The notes beneath the pieces are model-generated. The model searched no databases and was not told the origin of the DNA. It saw only the letters and a program-made list of their open reading frames with translations. The translations under genes and the position numbers were made by a program. From Bidens hawaiensis (lineage: Eukaryota > Streptophyta > Magnoliopsida > Asterales > Asteraceae): a stretch of 64,000 nt of DNA. This document shows, piece after piece, positions 21,776-32,814 of this stretch (position 1 is the first letter of the stretch; each line of letters starts with the position of its first letter). The stretch spans positions 1-64,000 of the forward strand of contig JAIQDT010009076.1 in NCBI GenBank assembly GCA_021521415.1. Direction: 5' to 3'.

Positions 21776-22357
21776 GACTTTTCATTGAAAAATCCTTCTT
21801 TTGAGCTTCTATAAAGCTTGAACTTAATAGTATTATCATGTCTCAACACCATTAACAACTTGCTCATGTTTTGATCAAAATTTTGTGATTATGCAAAAAT
21901 TTATTTGAAAATTCACTTGAAAGCTTTAATTTTGGCATAAAGACATATTTTAACACAAACAGTTGTAACATATTCAAATCTTAATCATTCTTAACATCAT
22001 CAAAACAAGCAGACATTTCTAACATTCATAGTCTATCTTATCCTAATAATATCAAAATGATCAGATAACATACATATTCAAGCAATCATTGACACATAAT
22101 CACTAATGACATCAGATAAGCATTCAATCAGTTTAATCAATCCAAACTACTTATTATAACATCAAAACGGTTAACTGTTAAGCAATCAAAAGTATCAAAT
22201 GACATCTAAATTGCACTGATAATCACTTAAACACATATCAGTTAACATCAAACAAGTAACATATGCAAACATATTCAAACAACATTCAGTGTGTGTGACC
22301 TCAATCAAAAATTAATCAATTAGCACATAGAGATACACACTAAACACACATTCTTAA
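21776..22357. other. Element A AT-rich spacer downstream of RNase H
   Basis: No gene or defined motif recognised; rich in 'aacat' and 'caatca' words. Confidence 0.4.
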
Positions 22358-22858
22358 TCAGACCTCATCTGAGTTGATCATCCTCAGAGCTTTCAAAAGA
22401 AAGTTGAATCTGGTTCTGTCAAGTGGCTTGGTGAATAGGTTAGCCAAGTTGTCACTTGTATCAACTCTTTTCATCTCAATCAAACCTTTTTCATTGCAAT
22501 CTCTGATGAAGTGATGCCTGATTTCAATATGCTTAGTCTTTGAATGCTGAACTGGATTCTTAACAGTAAAATATGCAGCAGTATTATCAATAAAAATAGG
22601 AGTGTTCAGAAAATTCAAACCATAATCTAGCATTTGGTTCTGAATCCAGATAACTTGGGCACAACAAGCAGATGTAGCAATGTATTCAGCATCTGCAGTT
22701 GATATGGACACAGTGGTCTTCTTCTTGCACTGCAATGACACCAGCCTGTCTCCCAAAAATTGACATCCACCTGAAGTTGACTTCCTGCTCATGTTGCAGC
22801 CATCATAATCACTGTCTGTGTAGGCAATAAGGTCAAAGATTGGTTCTTTAGATACCAA
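22358..22858 (-). pseudogene. Element A pol: RNase H
   Basis: Copia RNase H with the acidic residues visible in AYTDSDYDGC, ISTADAEYIATS and FIDNTAA contexts, and the HIEIRHHFIRDCNEKG block near the end. Compared with N1, the Glu-containing motif has Ala-Asp-Ala-Glu rather than Cys-Glu-Ala-Glu, and the catalytic Glu is kept. It lies in a different frame from the RT piece upstream, so a frameshift must lie at about 22,860-22,910. The stop at 22,358 is probably the natural pol terminus. Confidence 0.85.
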
Positions 22859-22910
22859 ATCCCTAAGTCTGGTCTTCCCTTCAAGTATCTAAAAATTCTT
22901 TTGACAACAT

Positions 22911-23815
22911 TCATGTGGGAGACTTTGGACTTGATTGGAATCTTTCACAGACACACACAGCATACATAATGTCAAGTCTTCTAGCAGTTAGGTACATCAT
23001 GGATCCAATTTTGGCTCTATATTCATGCTCATCCACATGCTCCCCCTTTTCATCAGCTATCATCTTTTCTTTGGTGTCCATTGGAGTTGAAGCTGTTTTG
23101 AATTCTTGACATATGAACTTATTCAAAATGTCCTGCACATATTTAGTTTGGTAAATGAAAATCCCATCAGCTTTTTGTTGAACTTGCTGTCCTAGAAAGA
23201 AGTTCATTTCTCCCATAGAGCTCATGATGTATTTGGATTTCATCACCCCTTTAAACTCCATACACATTTGTTCATTTGTTGAACCAAAGATGATATCATC
23301 CACATAGACTTGCAATAGCAGCAAATCAGATCCCTTTATTTTGTAGAAGAGAGTCTTGTCAATGGCTCCCCTTTGGAAACCATTTTCAAGAAGATGATTT
23401 GACAGCTCATCATACCATGCTCTAGAAACCTGTTGCAATCCATAAAGGGCTTTATTTAGCTTATACACCCTGTTTGGATACATTGGATCCTCAAAACCTG
23501 GAGGTTGAGCAACATGCACCTCTTCATCAATCTTTCCATTTAGGAATGCAGACTTTACATCAAGATGGAACACCTTAATATTCTTTGAGGCAGCTTATGC
23601 AAGAAAAATCCTGACAGCCTCAAGTCTTGCAACTGGTGCAACGACTTCCTCAAAGTCTATTCCTTCTTCTTGAAGGCATCCCAGTGCCACAAGTCTAGCT
23701 TTGTTCTTAATCACCAAACCCTTCTCATCCCTTTTGTTTCTGAAAACCCATTTTGTGCCAATTGCTGACCTGTTTCTTGGCCTATCAACCAGATCCCAAA
23801 CATGTAGATCTTTGA
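22911..23815 (-). pseudogene. Element A pol: reverse transcriptase
   Basis: The open piece 22,911-23,573 contains [20 protein letters not shown] (first Asp) and the polymerase signature YVDDIIFGS, followed by thumb and connection sequence up to the frameshift near 22,880. Upstream to 23,815 the frame continues with the N-terminal RT block but is broken by stops near 23,596 and 23,815. It is a decayed enzyme whose active-site residues are still present. Confidence 0.85.
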
Positions 23816-23816
23816 A

Positions 23817-24605
23817 TTATGCCAATTCCTCCTGCATTGCTTCCACCCAACTGTTGTCTTTAAGTGCTTTAACAATGTTCTTTGGTTCTATTTGGGATAG
23901 AAAGCAGGAGTATAAACATATGTTTGCAATTTCAGAGTGGCTTCTAGTAACTCTTTCATTTATATCTCCAATGATGTTTTCAGAGGGATGATTCGTTTCA
24001 ACATTAGGAGTTTGTACAATCATATCAGCAGATATATTTATGTCAAGATTTGATTCATTGAGTTCTGGTCTTTAAATGATCAAGTCTGTTTCAGCATCAT
24101 GAAACTCTGGTGCTTCTTCATTGTACTGTCTTGAAGTGGATGCATCAATGTTTTCTATATTCATTCTTTTAAACAAATGTTGAAATCTTGCTGTTGAAAT
24201 AGTTTCTTCTTTAATGGTCTGGTTGCTTGGGTTTCCCTCATTCTGAACATGATCATTCTGCACTTCTTGATTGTTTTGATTGTTATCTGCATGATCTTGT
24301 TCATAAATGTGATTGTTTTCTTGATCAATGTCCTGAACTTGTTCAACAATATCATTTGAGAAACCATTCACAAATGTATACTCCTTTTCTTTATTAGAAA
24401 CCTTCTTCCATAACTTCTCCAAGTCCAATGTCTTTCCATTTTTCTTTTCAATCACACTGGTCTTGTAAAAGGAATCATCAAAGTCTTTAGGATAAATCTT
24501 GAAAGACCTTATCAATTTTTTATGATCAAACAACCATGCTGCACCATCAATTGTGTTGAACTGATTTTCAATAAAGATAATGTCAGATGATTCAATAACA
24601 CTCAA
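23817..24605 (-). pseudogene. Element A pol: integrase C-terminal region and linker to RT
   Basis: Two pieces in the pol frame (24,072-24,605 and 23,817-24,023) separated by a stop at about 24,070. The first is the acidic, Asn/Gln-rich variable linker that follows the integrase core in copia elements. The second ends with the conserved pre-RT block that includes SQIEPKN and [11 protein letters not shown] stop also separates this part from the integrase core at about 24,693. Confidence 0.75.
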
Positions 24606-24695
24606 GTGGTCTTTTAGATATACTCTGTAAGCTTTTGAGTGTGTTGAATATCCAACAAAGAATCAACCCAAGGATTTAGTTTGAAACTTGTTCAA

Positions 24696-25880
24696 CTAAT
24701 CCCTGGTGTTCAGAAGAAAACATTTGCATCCAAAGGGCTTGAAAAACTTTATATAAGGCTTTCTATTATAGAAAATTTCATATGGTGTCTTGTTATGCCT
24801 TTTGTTGACAAGTACCCTATTCTGAACGTAGCAGGCAGTATTAATGGCTTTAGCCCAAAATGTAACTGGTAGATTTGCATCTGCTATCAAGGTTCTTGCA
24901 GCTTCAATAAGTGTCTTGTTTCTTCTTTCTGCAACACCATTTTGTTCAGGAGTTCTAGGAGCTGAGAATTTCTGAAATATTCCCTTTTCTGGGAAAAATT
25001 CTTCCATGACTCCATTTTTGAACTCTATACCATTGTCACTTCTCATTGTTTTAACTTTCTTATTCAGTTTGTTCTCAATCATTGTCACACAGCCCTTAAT
25101 CAACTCTGCAGTCTCATCCTTTGTACTCAGGAAATAAACCCAAGTATATCTTGAATAATCATCAATGATCACAAGACAATATCTTTTCTTCCCTATACTT
25201 GGCACACTTACAGGACCAAAAAGATCCATGTGAAGTAGTTCAAGTGCTTGATCAATTGAATTGATGAGCTTTGACTTGTGAGTTGACTTGTGTTGTTTGC
25301 CTTTTTGGCATGAACTGCAATGTTCTTCCAGTTTGAACTCTCTTGTAGGTAAGCCAATGACATGCTCACCCTTAACAAGTCTGTTCATATTCTTCAGGTT
25401 CACATGACATAGTTTCCTGTGCCACAACTTTAACTCATTTTCAGTGGATTTGGAAACAAAACATGTACCACCCCTTGAAACAGATTCTTTCATATTAAGC
25501 ACATATAGGTTGCCATTTCTTGGATCCATCATCATAATCATTTCAGGTGGGATTACAAATTCAGGTTTTAAGATGAAATAGTGTGAGTCATCAAAACCAA
25601 CTTTGTAACCCTTATCACACATTTGTGATATACTCAGCAAATTATACTGGAGTCATTCAACATGAAACACATTATCAAATGAAACCTTTCCATTGGTTAA
25701 TATTCCTTTTCCAACAATCTTTCCACCATTCTCATCACTTCCAAATGCCACAGGACCTTAAAACTTTTCTTCATAATTCTCAAGTGACCTCTTGTCATAA
25801 GTCATGTGCCTAGAACATCCACTATCCATGTACCATATGTCATTCAGTGGAGTCGACTGTTCCTACACAAAAGAAAGGTT
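24696..25880 (-). pseudogene. Element A pol: protease, GAG-pre-integrase and integrase core
   Basis: The protease motif (WYMDSGCSRHMT) is readable just upstream of the open piece, at about 25,800-25,835, with stops after it. The open piece 24,696-25,640 carries LWHRKLCHVNL ... CSSCQKGKQH (zinc block) and the integrase D-D-E: LLHMDLFGPV, MRSDNGIEFKN and NGVAERRNKTL. The piece ends at a stop at 24,693. At 25,860-25,866 the junction with gag reads GTGTAG|GAACAG after a pyrimidine run, parallel to N1 and B. Confidence 0.85.
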
Positions 25881-25883
25881 TGA

Positions 25884-26370
25884 TCAGTTAAGTGATGAAG
25901 TGCAAGTTATTTCAACTTGTAACTCATCAGTTTCAATTTTAGTGGCTGCACTAGAAGTGAGTGTTGTTGGTTCAGGATCTTCATGTGTCAACTCAAGGTT
26001 GTCTGAGTTATCTTTTTCATATCCACACTCTCTTGGAGTTTTCACAAATGAGGTTGTGACTTGTGAATCTTCTGATGCATTATCATTCTCTTGAACTACA
26101 TAATCTTTCTTTTCTGAGTGTTCCCTTACATCAGCAGTTCTATCCTCTTTAGCCTCAACCTTTGGTTTCCAAAGAAATCCTTCTGGTTCATATCCATTCT
26201 TTAACAAGAACTTCTCATCACCTGTCAGTTCTGTTGATTTCTTTCTTGAAAAGACACCTTTGTTTCTTGTCTTTTAACTGCTAGGTGAACCTTGAGAACC
26301 ATCAGACTTGACTGATTGTGTGTCTTGTTTGAAGCTAATTCTCAAAGGTTGAAAGTTCTTTTTGACAGCT
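25884..26370 (-). pseudogene. Element A gag, C-terminal tail
   Basis: In the pol frame, ending in a TGA at 25,884 just before the gag/pol junction. The open part 25,884-26,207 begins NGYEPEGFLW. B has the matching NGSEPRGFL at about 34,050-34,085, so this is gag, not pol. It is rich in Glu, Thr and Ser. Stops near 26,270 and 26,372 interrupt the frame upstream. Confidence 0.65.
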
Positions 26371-26372
26371 TT

Positions 26373-26846
26373 CTAATGCTTCTTAGGAGACACACTTCTT
26401 CTTACTGATTTAGTCCCTTGTTTCTTTGCTTTGACATCAGTTTTCTTCTCACTTCTTGTCTCTTCAGCTGATTTCAACTCATCTTTCCTTGTGATTTCAT
26501 TTTCACACACCTTTCCTTTTCCCATGTATGCTTCATACCTTTGCTTGTACAGAACAAAGTCTTGGCCATACTTTGTTTCATCTGGGACATGAAAGGGTTT
26601 GAAGTTGAAACTTTCATTACATGAGTCTGTGTGATGACCATACTCATCACACTTCTTGCACCAAACTTTTCCTTTATATTTTTCATGTTCACTTGCTTTC
26701 TTAAACCTTTCACTTGGTTTAGGTGGTTTGACTCCAAGTGTCTTTTGAGTCTTCAAACTATCATAATCAATTGAAAAAGGAACAAATTCCTCTATCTTGA
26801 TATCCTGTCTTTCAACCTTGCTTTTGACTAAGACAATCTTTTCCAT
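26373..26846 (-). pseudogene. Element A gag segment with CCHC zinc knuckle
   Basis: Contains the zinc knuckle CKKCDEYGHHTDSC (C-x2-C-x4-H-x4-C) preceded by a PPKPSERFKKASEHEKYKGK-type basic stretch and followed by a YGQDFVLYKQRYEAY stretch. The same arrangement occurs in B at about 33,600-33,850. Nucleic-acid binding in the particle is the expected role. It shares the frame of the upstream and downstream pieces, with stops between them. Confidence 0.78.
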
Positions 26847-26885
26847 AATTATAGGTTCCTCATCACTGTTTTCTTTGTATCTTGA

Positions 26886-27535
26886 CTACCTCTTTTCATA
26901 TTCTTCCAATGTTTCCACTTCTCCAATATCCAGTACTTCATGACTAGAAAAGACTGGATAAACAGGGATAAAGTTCTCAACTTCAACTGTTTCAGTCACC
27001 TTCTTCTTGTTGTTTTGCTTTATCCTTTCCAACACAGCCTTGCTTGGAGGCCTTACTATATTGTAGGTTACCTTTTTCTTTTCATAGTTGTCATAAGACA
27101 CATGCTCTCTTCTCATTTTTTCATTTTGTCTCTTCATTCTAGGTGTGACAAGTGGATACAAAGGAAGTTTGTCAATAGATTCTGGTTTCTTGTATCTTCT
27201 TCCTCTTTCAGCTTCCTTGACCTGTTCATATGTGATCTGATCACTCAAATCACTCAAATCATCTTGATTGAAATCATCAGAATCAAAGTCATCCTCAGAG
27301 ACTTGTACTCCAATTGATTTCTCTTCTTTCAACTCTTCTTTCACAACAAATTCACCTTCTTCATTTACCTCAACATTTTTGTACAAATCAACAAATTCTT
27401 CTTTGTTATGAAAAACATCTCTGAATTGTTGCAAGTATGCATCTCTTTTCTCTTTGTCAACTTTGGGCATAAAGTTGTTGAATGGAGGTGGAACTGCTTT
27501 GTATTTGTCTTCTTCTTTCACTTGGTTCAGAATTC
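26886..27535 (-). pseudogene. Element A gag, upstream segment truncated at the A/B junction
   Basis: An acidic gag segment beginning (as preserved) at KEEDKYKAVPPPFN, with a SDDFNQDDLSDLSD-type acidic run and a basic C-terminal part. It is homologous to B at 32,815-33,290 (VFPPPFSD ...). The open frame reads back to about 27,535, where sequence similarity to B's gag stops and B's LTR begins. The N-terminal capsid domain is therefore missing from this copy. The first Met is not a true start. Confidence 0.7.
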
Positions 27536-27539
27536 CGCA

Positions 27540-27748
27540 ACTGAGACCCTAAGTTTCCATTGTACCTTTACGATCATTAATGGAAATCTTTTGAGTTATC
27601 TTGAGTTTGTCATCTATGCTATTACTACTATAAGCAACTTTCTACTTATGGCCGATTCCGACGGCCATTCTTAGAGGTCTTCAACATTATTGTGTTTTGT
27701 GATTCTTTTCCGATTATCCTAATTGTGTCACGAAATCCGGTCCTGACA
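27540..27748 (+). repeat. Partial 5' LTR of element B
   Basis: Ends GGTCCTGACA at 27,748, two bases before a perfect primer site, and matches the inner end of the A LTR (for example GGAAATCTTTTGAG near 27,592). Only about 210 bp of an LTR expected to exceed 1 kb is present; the left part is lost at the A/B junction. Confidence 0.75.
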
Positions 27749-27750
27749 AG

Positions 27751-27762
27751 TGGTATCAGAGC
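27751..27762 (+). other. Primer-binding site of element B (initiator Met tRNA)
   Basis: TGGTATCAGAGC, an exact match to the standard plant copia primer site, placed after the AG dinucleotide that follows the LTR end. Confidence 0.92.
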
Positions 27763-28184
27763 CGTGTGAGCTCGCTGAATACCATTTTATTGCACAAGGT
27801 GTAATTATTTGAAGATTTGTTAGATTTGAGTTGATTTTTTGAAGATATAAAACAATGACGTTAGCAAACCACTGTTCCATTGGAGAGTTATGTCACCTAT
27901 TCTATTTTCTGCTTTTTGGCTTCAAATCTTCAATTTTCAAAGGTTTAAAAGTATTCTAGTCCTAGATCTGTACTCATTTGATTTATATTTGGTTTGAATC
28001 TTAGTTAGAATCCAGATGTTATCATCATTTTTTCATATCTGAGAATTCATGTTCAGATCTACAAGTTTTCAAATTTGTTTTCAAAATATTTTTAACATTT
28101 AAATACTTTAGTATCACTTTCAGATTAAATTTTACAAATCAAAAACAACAAAAATATTTTGTGTCAATCAAACAAAATCAACAA

Positions 28185-29300
28185 ATGGATCACCAAGAGG
28201 TGTCTACTTACAAAATTCCAAGGTTGTTGGGACAAGACAATTTTATAAGATGGAGAGTGTTGTTAAAGGCTGTTGTGAACTACAATGACACTAAACTCTG
28301 GACTTCAATCAAAGAAGGTCCTTATGTTCCAAATGGTTCATCAAGCACACAAACAATTAAGACTCGTATGAAGAATAGAGACGACAAGGCATAATCCACG
28401 CTTAAACTAGGTTTGTCATGGGAAATCCTCACAAATGTCAATCACCATACATATGCAAAGGAAATGTATGATTCAGTTTTGGAAATGTTTGAAGGTAATT
28501 TTGAATTAAAATAAATTTATAAGGACAGGTTGAAGCAGCAACTTGATAGGTTCAAGTTCAAGGAAGGGAAAAGATTGAAATCTGTGTTGTAGATATTTGT
28601 AGCTATTGTGAATGAGATAAGGACAACTGACTTACAAATCACAAACCATGATTTGAATAAGAAGTTGATGTCATCCTTATTAGGTGAATGATACATTGCA
28701 AGCCAATTTATCAAAGAGAAATCTAACTTTCCTAACTTCAAGTTAGATGATGTCATATCATTCTTGCAAGAAGCTGAGCATGAGATGATTGAAAATCACA
28801 TGATAAAGGAAGATAAACCAAGCTTTCCAGTTGCAAATGCATTGATTGCTCCCATGAGTAATCTATCTATAAGACCCCAAAAACATATCCCAATTATTGA
28901 AGAACCAATTGATTTCAATTCTGAAACTCCAAGAGTGTATCTGGTTACACCAGTGCTAGTCAATCTATTCAAGCAAGGTTCAATGTTCAAATGTTGGAAG
29001 ATGGAGATACATCCTCAGTTGCATGTAGAAAAGCTCCTAATGTGCCTACAAATTCCACTCAAAGCAATGGATATCAAGCATTGTTTTCCATGGTCACTAA
29101 ATCTTACAGTGCATTTGTGGCCAAGAACGTAATTCACACAAGTGTTTTACAAAAAGATCTTGAAAAATTGATGCAGATGATCTTGAGGACATGATTCTCA
29201 AATGGAAGGCAACAATGTTGGCACTGTGAAGCAAATGGCTGTACAACAGGACATGAAGATCTACCTTCACAGGCCCAAATGACCGAACTAGATTTGCCAA
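28185..29300 (+). pseudogene. Element B gag, N-terminal capsid domain
   Basis: The ATG at 28,185 opens MDHQEVSTYKIPRLLGQDNFIRWR, the start of a copia UBN2-type gag; the earlier in-frame codons from 28,161 are probably leader. The frame is broken by stops at about 28,392, 28,513, 28,590 and 28,690, yet the residues between them still read as gag to about 29,050 (KEMYDSVLEMFEGN, NDLNKKLMSSLLGE-type segments). After about 29,060 the frame shifts. The region corresponds to the N-terminal part of N1 gag and is missing from element A. Confidence 0.78.
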
Positions 29301-29339
29301 AACTAAAGCAACTAGTTTTATATCCGTCTGGTGGATGGG

Positions 29340-29487
29340 TTTGTTAATGCCAAAATGTGTTATAATTCTTTGTATTTTGAATGAAAACTGTATTTATTTA
29401 AAATAAACCAATTTTTGTTAATGCCAAAATGTGTTATAATTCTTTGTATTTTGAATGAAAACTGTATTTATTTAAAATAAACCAATT
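29340..29487. repeat. Exact tandem duplication, 2 x 74 bp
   Basis: 29,340-29,413 and 29,414-29,487 are identical by eye (starting TTTGTTAATGCC and ending AACCAA-type). It lies at the left edge of the insertion in B. Confidence 0.85.
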
Positions 29488-29808
29488 TGATAAAATAAAC
29501 GGCTAGCTCTTCTCATGTGTGAGTAAAAAAAGTACTGATTCTAATAAAAAAACAAACATTAATGAAAATTAGAATAATTATAATATTAGTAGTAATAATA
29601 TTATTAGCATTGACAATTTTGTTGAACACCTATTAGCATTGATATTAGTCACTACCATGCCTCTCCATCTTCATACCTACATCTTTCAAGTAATTTCGAT
29701 AAAACTCATGTCAGTTCAACAAAACCTTTGGCACAATCAGTCAATCAGATAACAAAAATATCATGAATAGCTAAATGCTCAAAATCTTAAGTTTTCACTT
29801 AAAAACAT

Positions 29809-30060
29809 TCTGCAATGAATAGATGTTATATGTTGGTTTGTGCTTTCTCAATATCTCTACCAAATGAAACGGGAATGTACTTTGAAACCAACTCCTTAAG
29901 ATCATAAGATTGGGATTGGGTCACCATAATGTCTCTCGTCTTCCAGCAAATCTTTAATATCAAACATTAAAATCAAATAGCAACAAAGTGGTTCTTCATA
30001 GAAAGCTCATATACAAACTTCATACCTGTATGATTTGGGTAGACTGAAAATGAAACGGTT
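29809..30060 (-). pseudogene. RPS3A: 40S ribosomal protein S3a (eS1) gene fragment with intron
   Basis: On the minus strand an exon end at 30,026 (reading FQSTQIIQ) is followed by GTATG at 30,025. It resumes after an AG at 29,952, in phase, as ICWKTRDIMVTQSQSYDL and KELVSKYIPVSFGRDIEKA. This matches the region of eukaryotic S3a around the Gln-Ile-Arg-Gln stretch and the following KELV...IGxEIEKA block, which I recognise from the family. A small frameshift follows (near 29,830) and then an IYSLQNVF-like continuation. The 72-74 base intron is kept, so the copy came from genomic DNA, not from mRNA. The S3a similarity ends upstream of about 30,060. It is a decayed, partial capture and cannot encode S3a. 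Confidence 0.7.
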
Positions 30061-30399
30061 TTAACAAAGTCAGTTGTGAGCCGAACCATTGGTAACGCGT
30101 TTTGATCTTTCTACAGCGAAACCCGACTGTTAAAATCTGAAAACGAACTACGGTAGTGAACGCTCTCTCTTCGGTTTGGTTTCAGCCTTCATGGTTTTTT
30201 AGAATACATACAAAAAATTCAGTGTGTATACATTACAAATTTCAAAATACTAATCAAACTGACTATTTGAGGGTTAAACCGAACACAACCCATTTGACCC
30301 GAATTTTTTTATTTTACATTTACACAGCAACAAAAATATAAATTGATATAAAACAATTATATTGTTCTAAAATTTTATGTCAATTTTGTATTTAGTTTT

Positions 30400-31800
30400 A
30401 AGATTTGGCATAAGATAGTTGACAATTTAAGTTCTTAAAGAAAACACATTTTGAAAAATTATATAAAAAACTAATGGGTTAAACGGGCCAGCCTGTGAAG
30501 TGATCAAAACGGGTCCTGAGTTTGACACAAAACTAACCTAAACGATCCATATTTAGACTAATGGAACTTAGGAGATGATACCATATGTGATTGTTCCCTT
30601 TATTATTTCTACTACGCGGGCCACCAATGGTCCCAAGTTCCCTGCATTTGCCTAATTGCCTCCAGGGCAGGAGTTGCAGCCCATAGGAAGGCTAAGGTTT
30701 TTTAAATTCTTTCATATCATTTTCGTCTGCGTATGCAAAAAAGAAAAAAAACAGTTAGTTTTTAATACTTTAGCACATCATCTGGGTATAATTTCTTGTT
30801 TAATCATAACATCATTTTAATCTAGCATAAATATGAACTGTCTCACCTAAAGAAAATACATAAAGCAGCCATTTTCCACTTGGTCCGTTGGACTATAATG
30901 CGTATTTGCTTAATCTCTTGTGAACCAAAGTATTTAAGATCGGTGCAGTGACGGTCAAAGTGGTTCACAGTGTTTGCATGTAGGACAGTGCTTGGAGCGA
31001 GAGCCTTATTATCCGAGCAAAGAGTCATTTAGCATCAATATTATAAAGCATTATTGTATGAAGAATGCAGGTATGGTATGCTCTGTTACATTAATGTGGG
31101 CACGCCTTGTTTTATCAATTAATTAGATAATAAATACCTTAGCAATCAACATTGCTTGTAATCCCTCCAAAAATAGCAATGATATTCAGAAGATTAGAAG
31201 CTAACATTGACAAAAATAAATGATCCAGATTGGGTAAATTAAATCCTCATGTGGTTATGAATAAATTCAAAGGGAAGACATAGATGAATTTTAGTTTATA
31301 CACTAAATGAAGAGAAATGATGAAGACTAACATGCAGACAACTGTTGTGACTTGCGACGATGATGAAGAGCATTAGACTTGCATTAATTGAGATTTATAA
31401 CTATCAAATCTATAAAATATTTATTCTATAATCTAAAATAACATATGAGGCATCTGTCAAATGAATTGTTGTTATTAATTTAATGGTTTATGAGTGTTAC
31501 CTGTACTTCAATTTGTTATCTCTCTTGTTACCACCTGGGAGTACCCAATTCTCAAATTTCATTTCCTTTCAATCGCATATTAGCTTTGGAATAGATCGAG
31601 TAGATGTCGTAAGTAGCTTTGATGGCCAATTGGAAAAAATAATAATAATAATCTTCTGATCACAAAGAAGAATCCATGTATACAGACAAACGAAAAGTGT
31701 GATTAAAGAGAGAAAGATCGAGATGATGATGATGATGCAAATTTTTATGAGGAGGTTATTGATGTTAAAGACTGGTGAAAAACTGATTTCGGTTAGGGAG
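30400..31800. other. Remainder of the insertion: no recognised gene
   Basis: Minus-strand protein-like stretches occur at 30,843-31,028 (61 codons) and about 30,610-30,690. A GAT trinucleotide run lies at about 31,721-31,736. Without a search I cannot assign any of these. Confidence 0.3.
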
Positions 31801-31989
31801 AGTGGTGGTGATTATGGGGAGTTTATAATGGGGGCGGTGTTGAACGGAAATTAGGGAGAGGGAAGTAGGACGTGGGTTGGAAATTGAATAAATTGTAAAA
31901 CCACCGTAAACTGACGCTTCTAGAAGATATCCATGGACTTTTAACAGATGAGATTACAAGATTAGGACTTTAAACGGTCAAGATTCACC

Positions 31990-32620
31990 CAAAATTTAGT
32001 TTTCACATTCGTGAACAATATAATATATAATATTTTCCAATTTCCAATAGCCATGTCATTTTGCAAGAGAATGTAATCAAGAGATAGTTCCAACATCAAA
32101 CAAATCAAAATCAGTTCTACCAAAACCAAACACACCAAAACTAACATAGAAACCAGTTTCAAAACCAAAATCCATACCTTCAACAAAACTGGTTCCAGAA
32201 CAACTATCCCCAAAATAAACAAATTATTCCCCAACAACAACAATAACTACCAAGAAACCATAGCACAAATCTGTCCCTGCAAACCAAAATAGAAAAATCA
32301 GACTCTACAAGGTGTAAACAATCAAGTCATAAATCAAAGGAATGTGGTTGTTGCACTAGAGCCACAAGACGGAAATTTTGATTGGAGCTATCATGCAGAT
32401 GAGATTAAGAAGGAAAATGTTGCATATATGGCAAAGATAAATGAAAATGTTGAAGCTTCAAGTTCTCGGGTATCTTCTGAACATTTTACTTCTGATTTAC
32501 TACTTATTATTGATGATTTGAGAAAAGAAATGAGTATGTGGCAAAGTGAGAACAATAGAAAAGACACTGTCATAATTGTGTATGAGTCCAGTGAGAACAT
32601 ATGAAGATAAAATTAAAGGT
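31990..32620 (+). pseudogene. Element B gag, Asn/Gln-rich middle part
   Basis: After the insertion the plus strand reads an Asn/Gln-rich stretch (about 32,070-32,280) and then an open piece, 32,344-32,604, with LEPQDGNFDWSYHADEIKKENVAYMAKI and a coiled-coil-like tail. Composition and position fit the variable gag region after the capsid domain. Stops occur near 32,280 and 32,604. The minus-strand ORF 31,962-32,243 is the complement of the Asn/Gln repeat. Confidence 0.6.
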
Positions 32621-32814
32621 ATTGAAGAAGATTGTTTGGAGAGTTCTAGACCTCGTCAAGATATACTATTGAAATAGAAGGATTGAAGAAAATATATCTT
32701 CATGAGAAATTAAGAAGCACACAACTTCAGGTTGAAGTTGATTTCTTAAAAAATTTGTTTCCCCTAGGATATCTACGGAAAATATAAAAGATTAAACTAG
32801 AAGAAAAGCATAAG

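Larger units (their letters stand above)
3914..27535 (-). mobile_element. Element A: degenerate Sirevirus-like copia retrotransposon, 5' end missing
   Basis: On the minus strand the order is partial gag (27,535-25,884), protease/integrase, RT, RNase H (ending 22,358), a long spacer, an extra ORF, a polypurine tract and a 3' LTR. N1 is nested inside the extra ORF. Removing N1 and its duplicated 5 bp leaves about 11.2 kb. Gag and pol from 27,521 down to 22,911 share one reading frame with many stops, and the frame changes before RNase H. The 5' LTR, primer site and N-terminal gag are absent because A is cut at about 27,535, where oppositely oriented element B begins. The extra ORF between pol and the 3' LTR, and a very motif-rich non-coding region, fit the Sirevirus genus. 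Confidence 0.8.
29320..31985. mobile_element. 2.6-kb insertion inside element B gag, class unresolved, carries host gene fragments
   Basis: Gag similarity stops near 29,300-29,330 and resumes near 31,990. The insert is not retroviral. It starts with a 74-bp tandem duplication, carries an S3a ribosomal protein fragment on the minus strand (29,809-30,060), and holds two other stretches with protein-like minus-strand reading (about 30,610-30,690 and 30,850-31,028) that I cannot identify. Edges are approximate. I saw no convincing terminal inverted repeat or target duplication, so Helitron, Pack-MULE and plain genomic insertion all remain possible. Confidence 0.5.

Noticed and set aside
30843..31028. 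61-codon minus-strand ORF with Cys and His residues
   Set aside because: Protein-like but no family recognised and no confirmed neighbours; kept only as part of the unresolved insertion.
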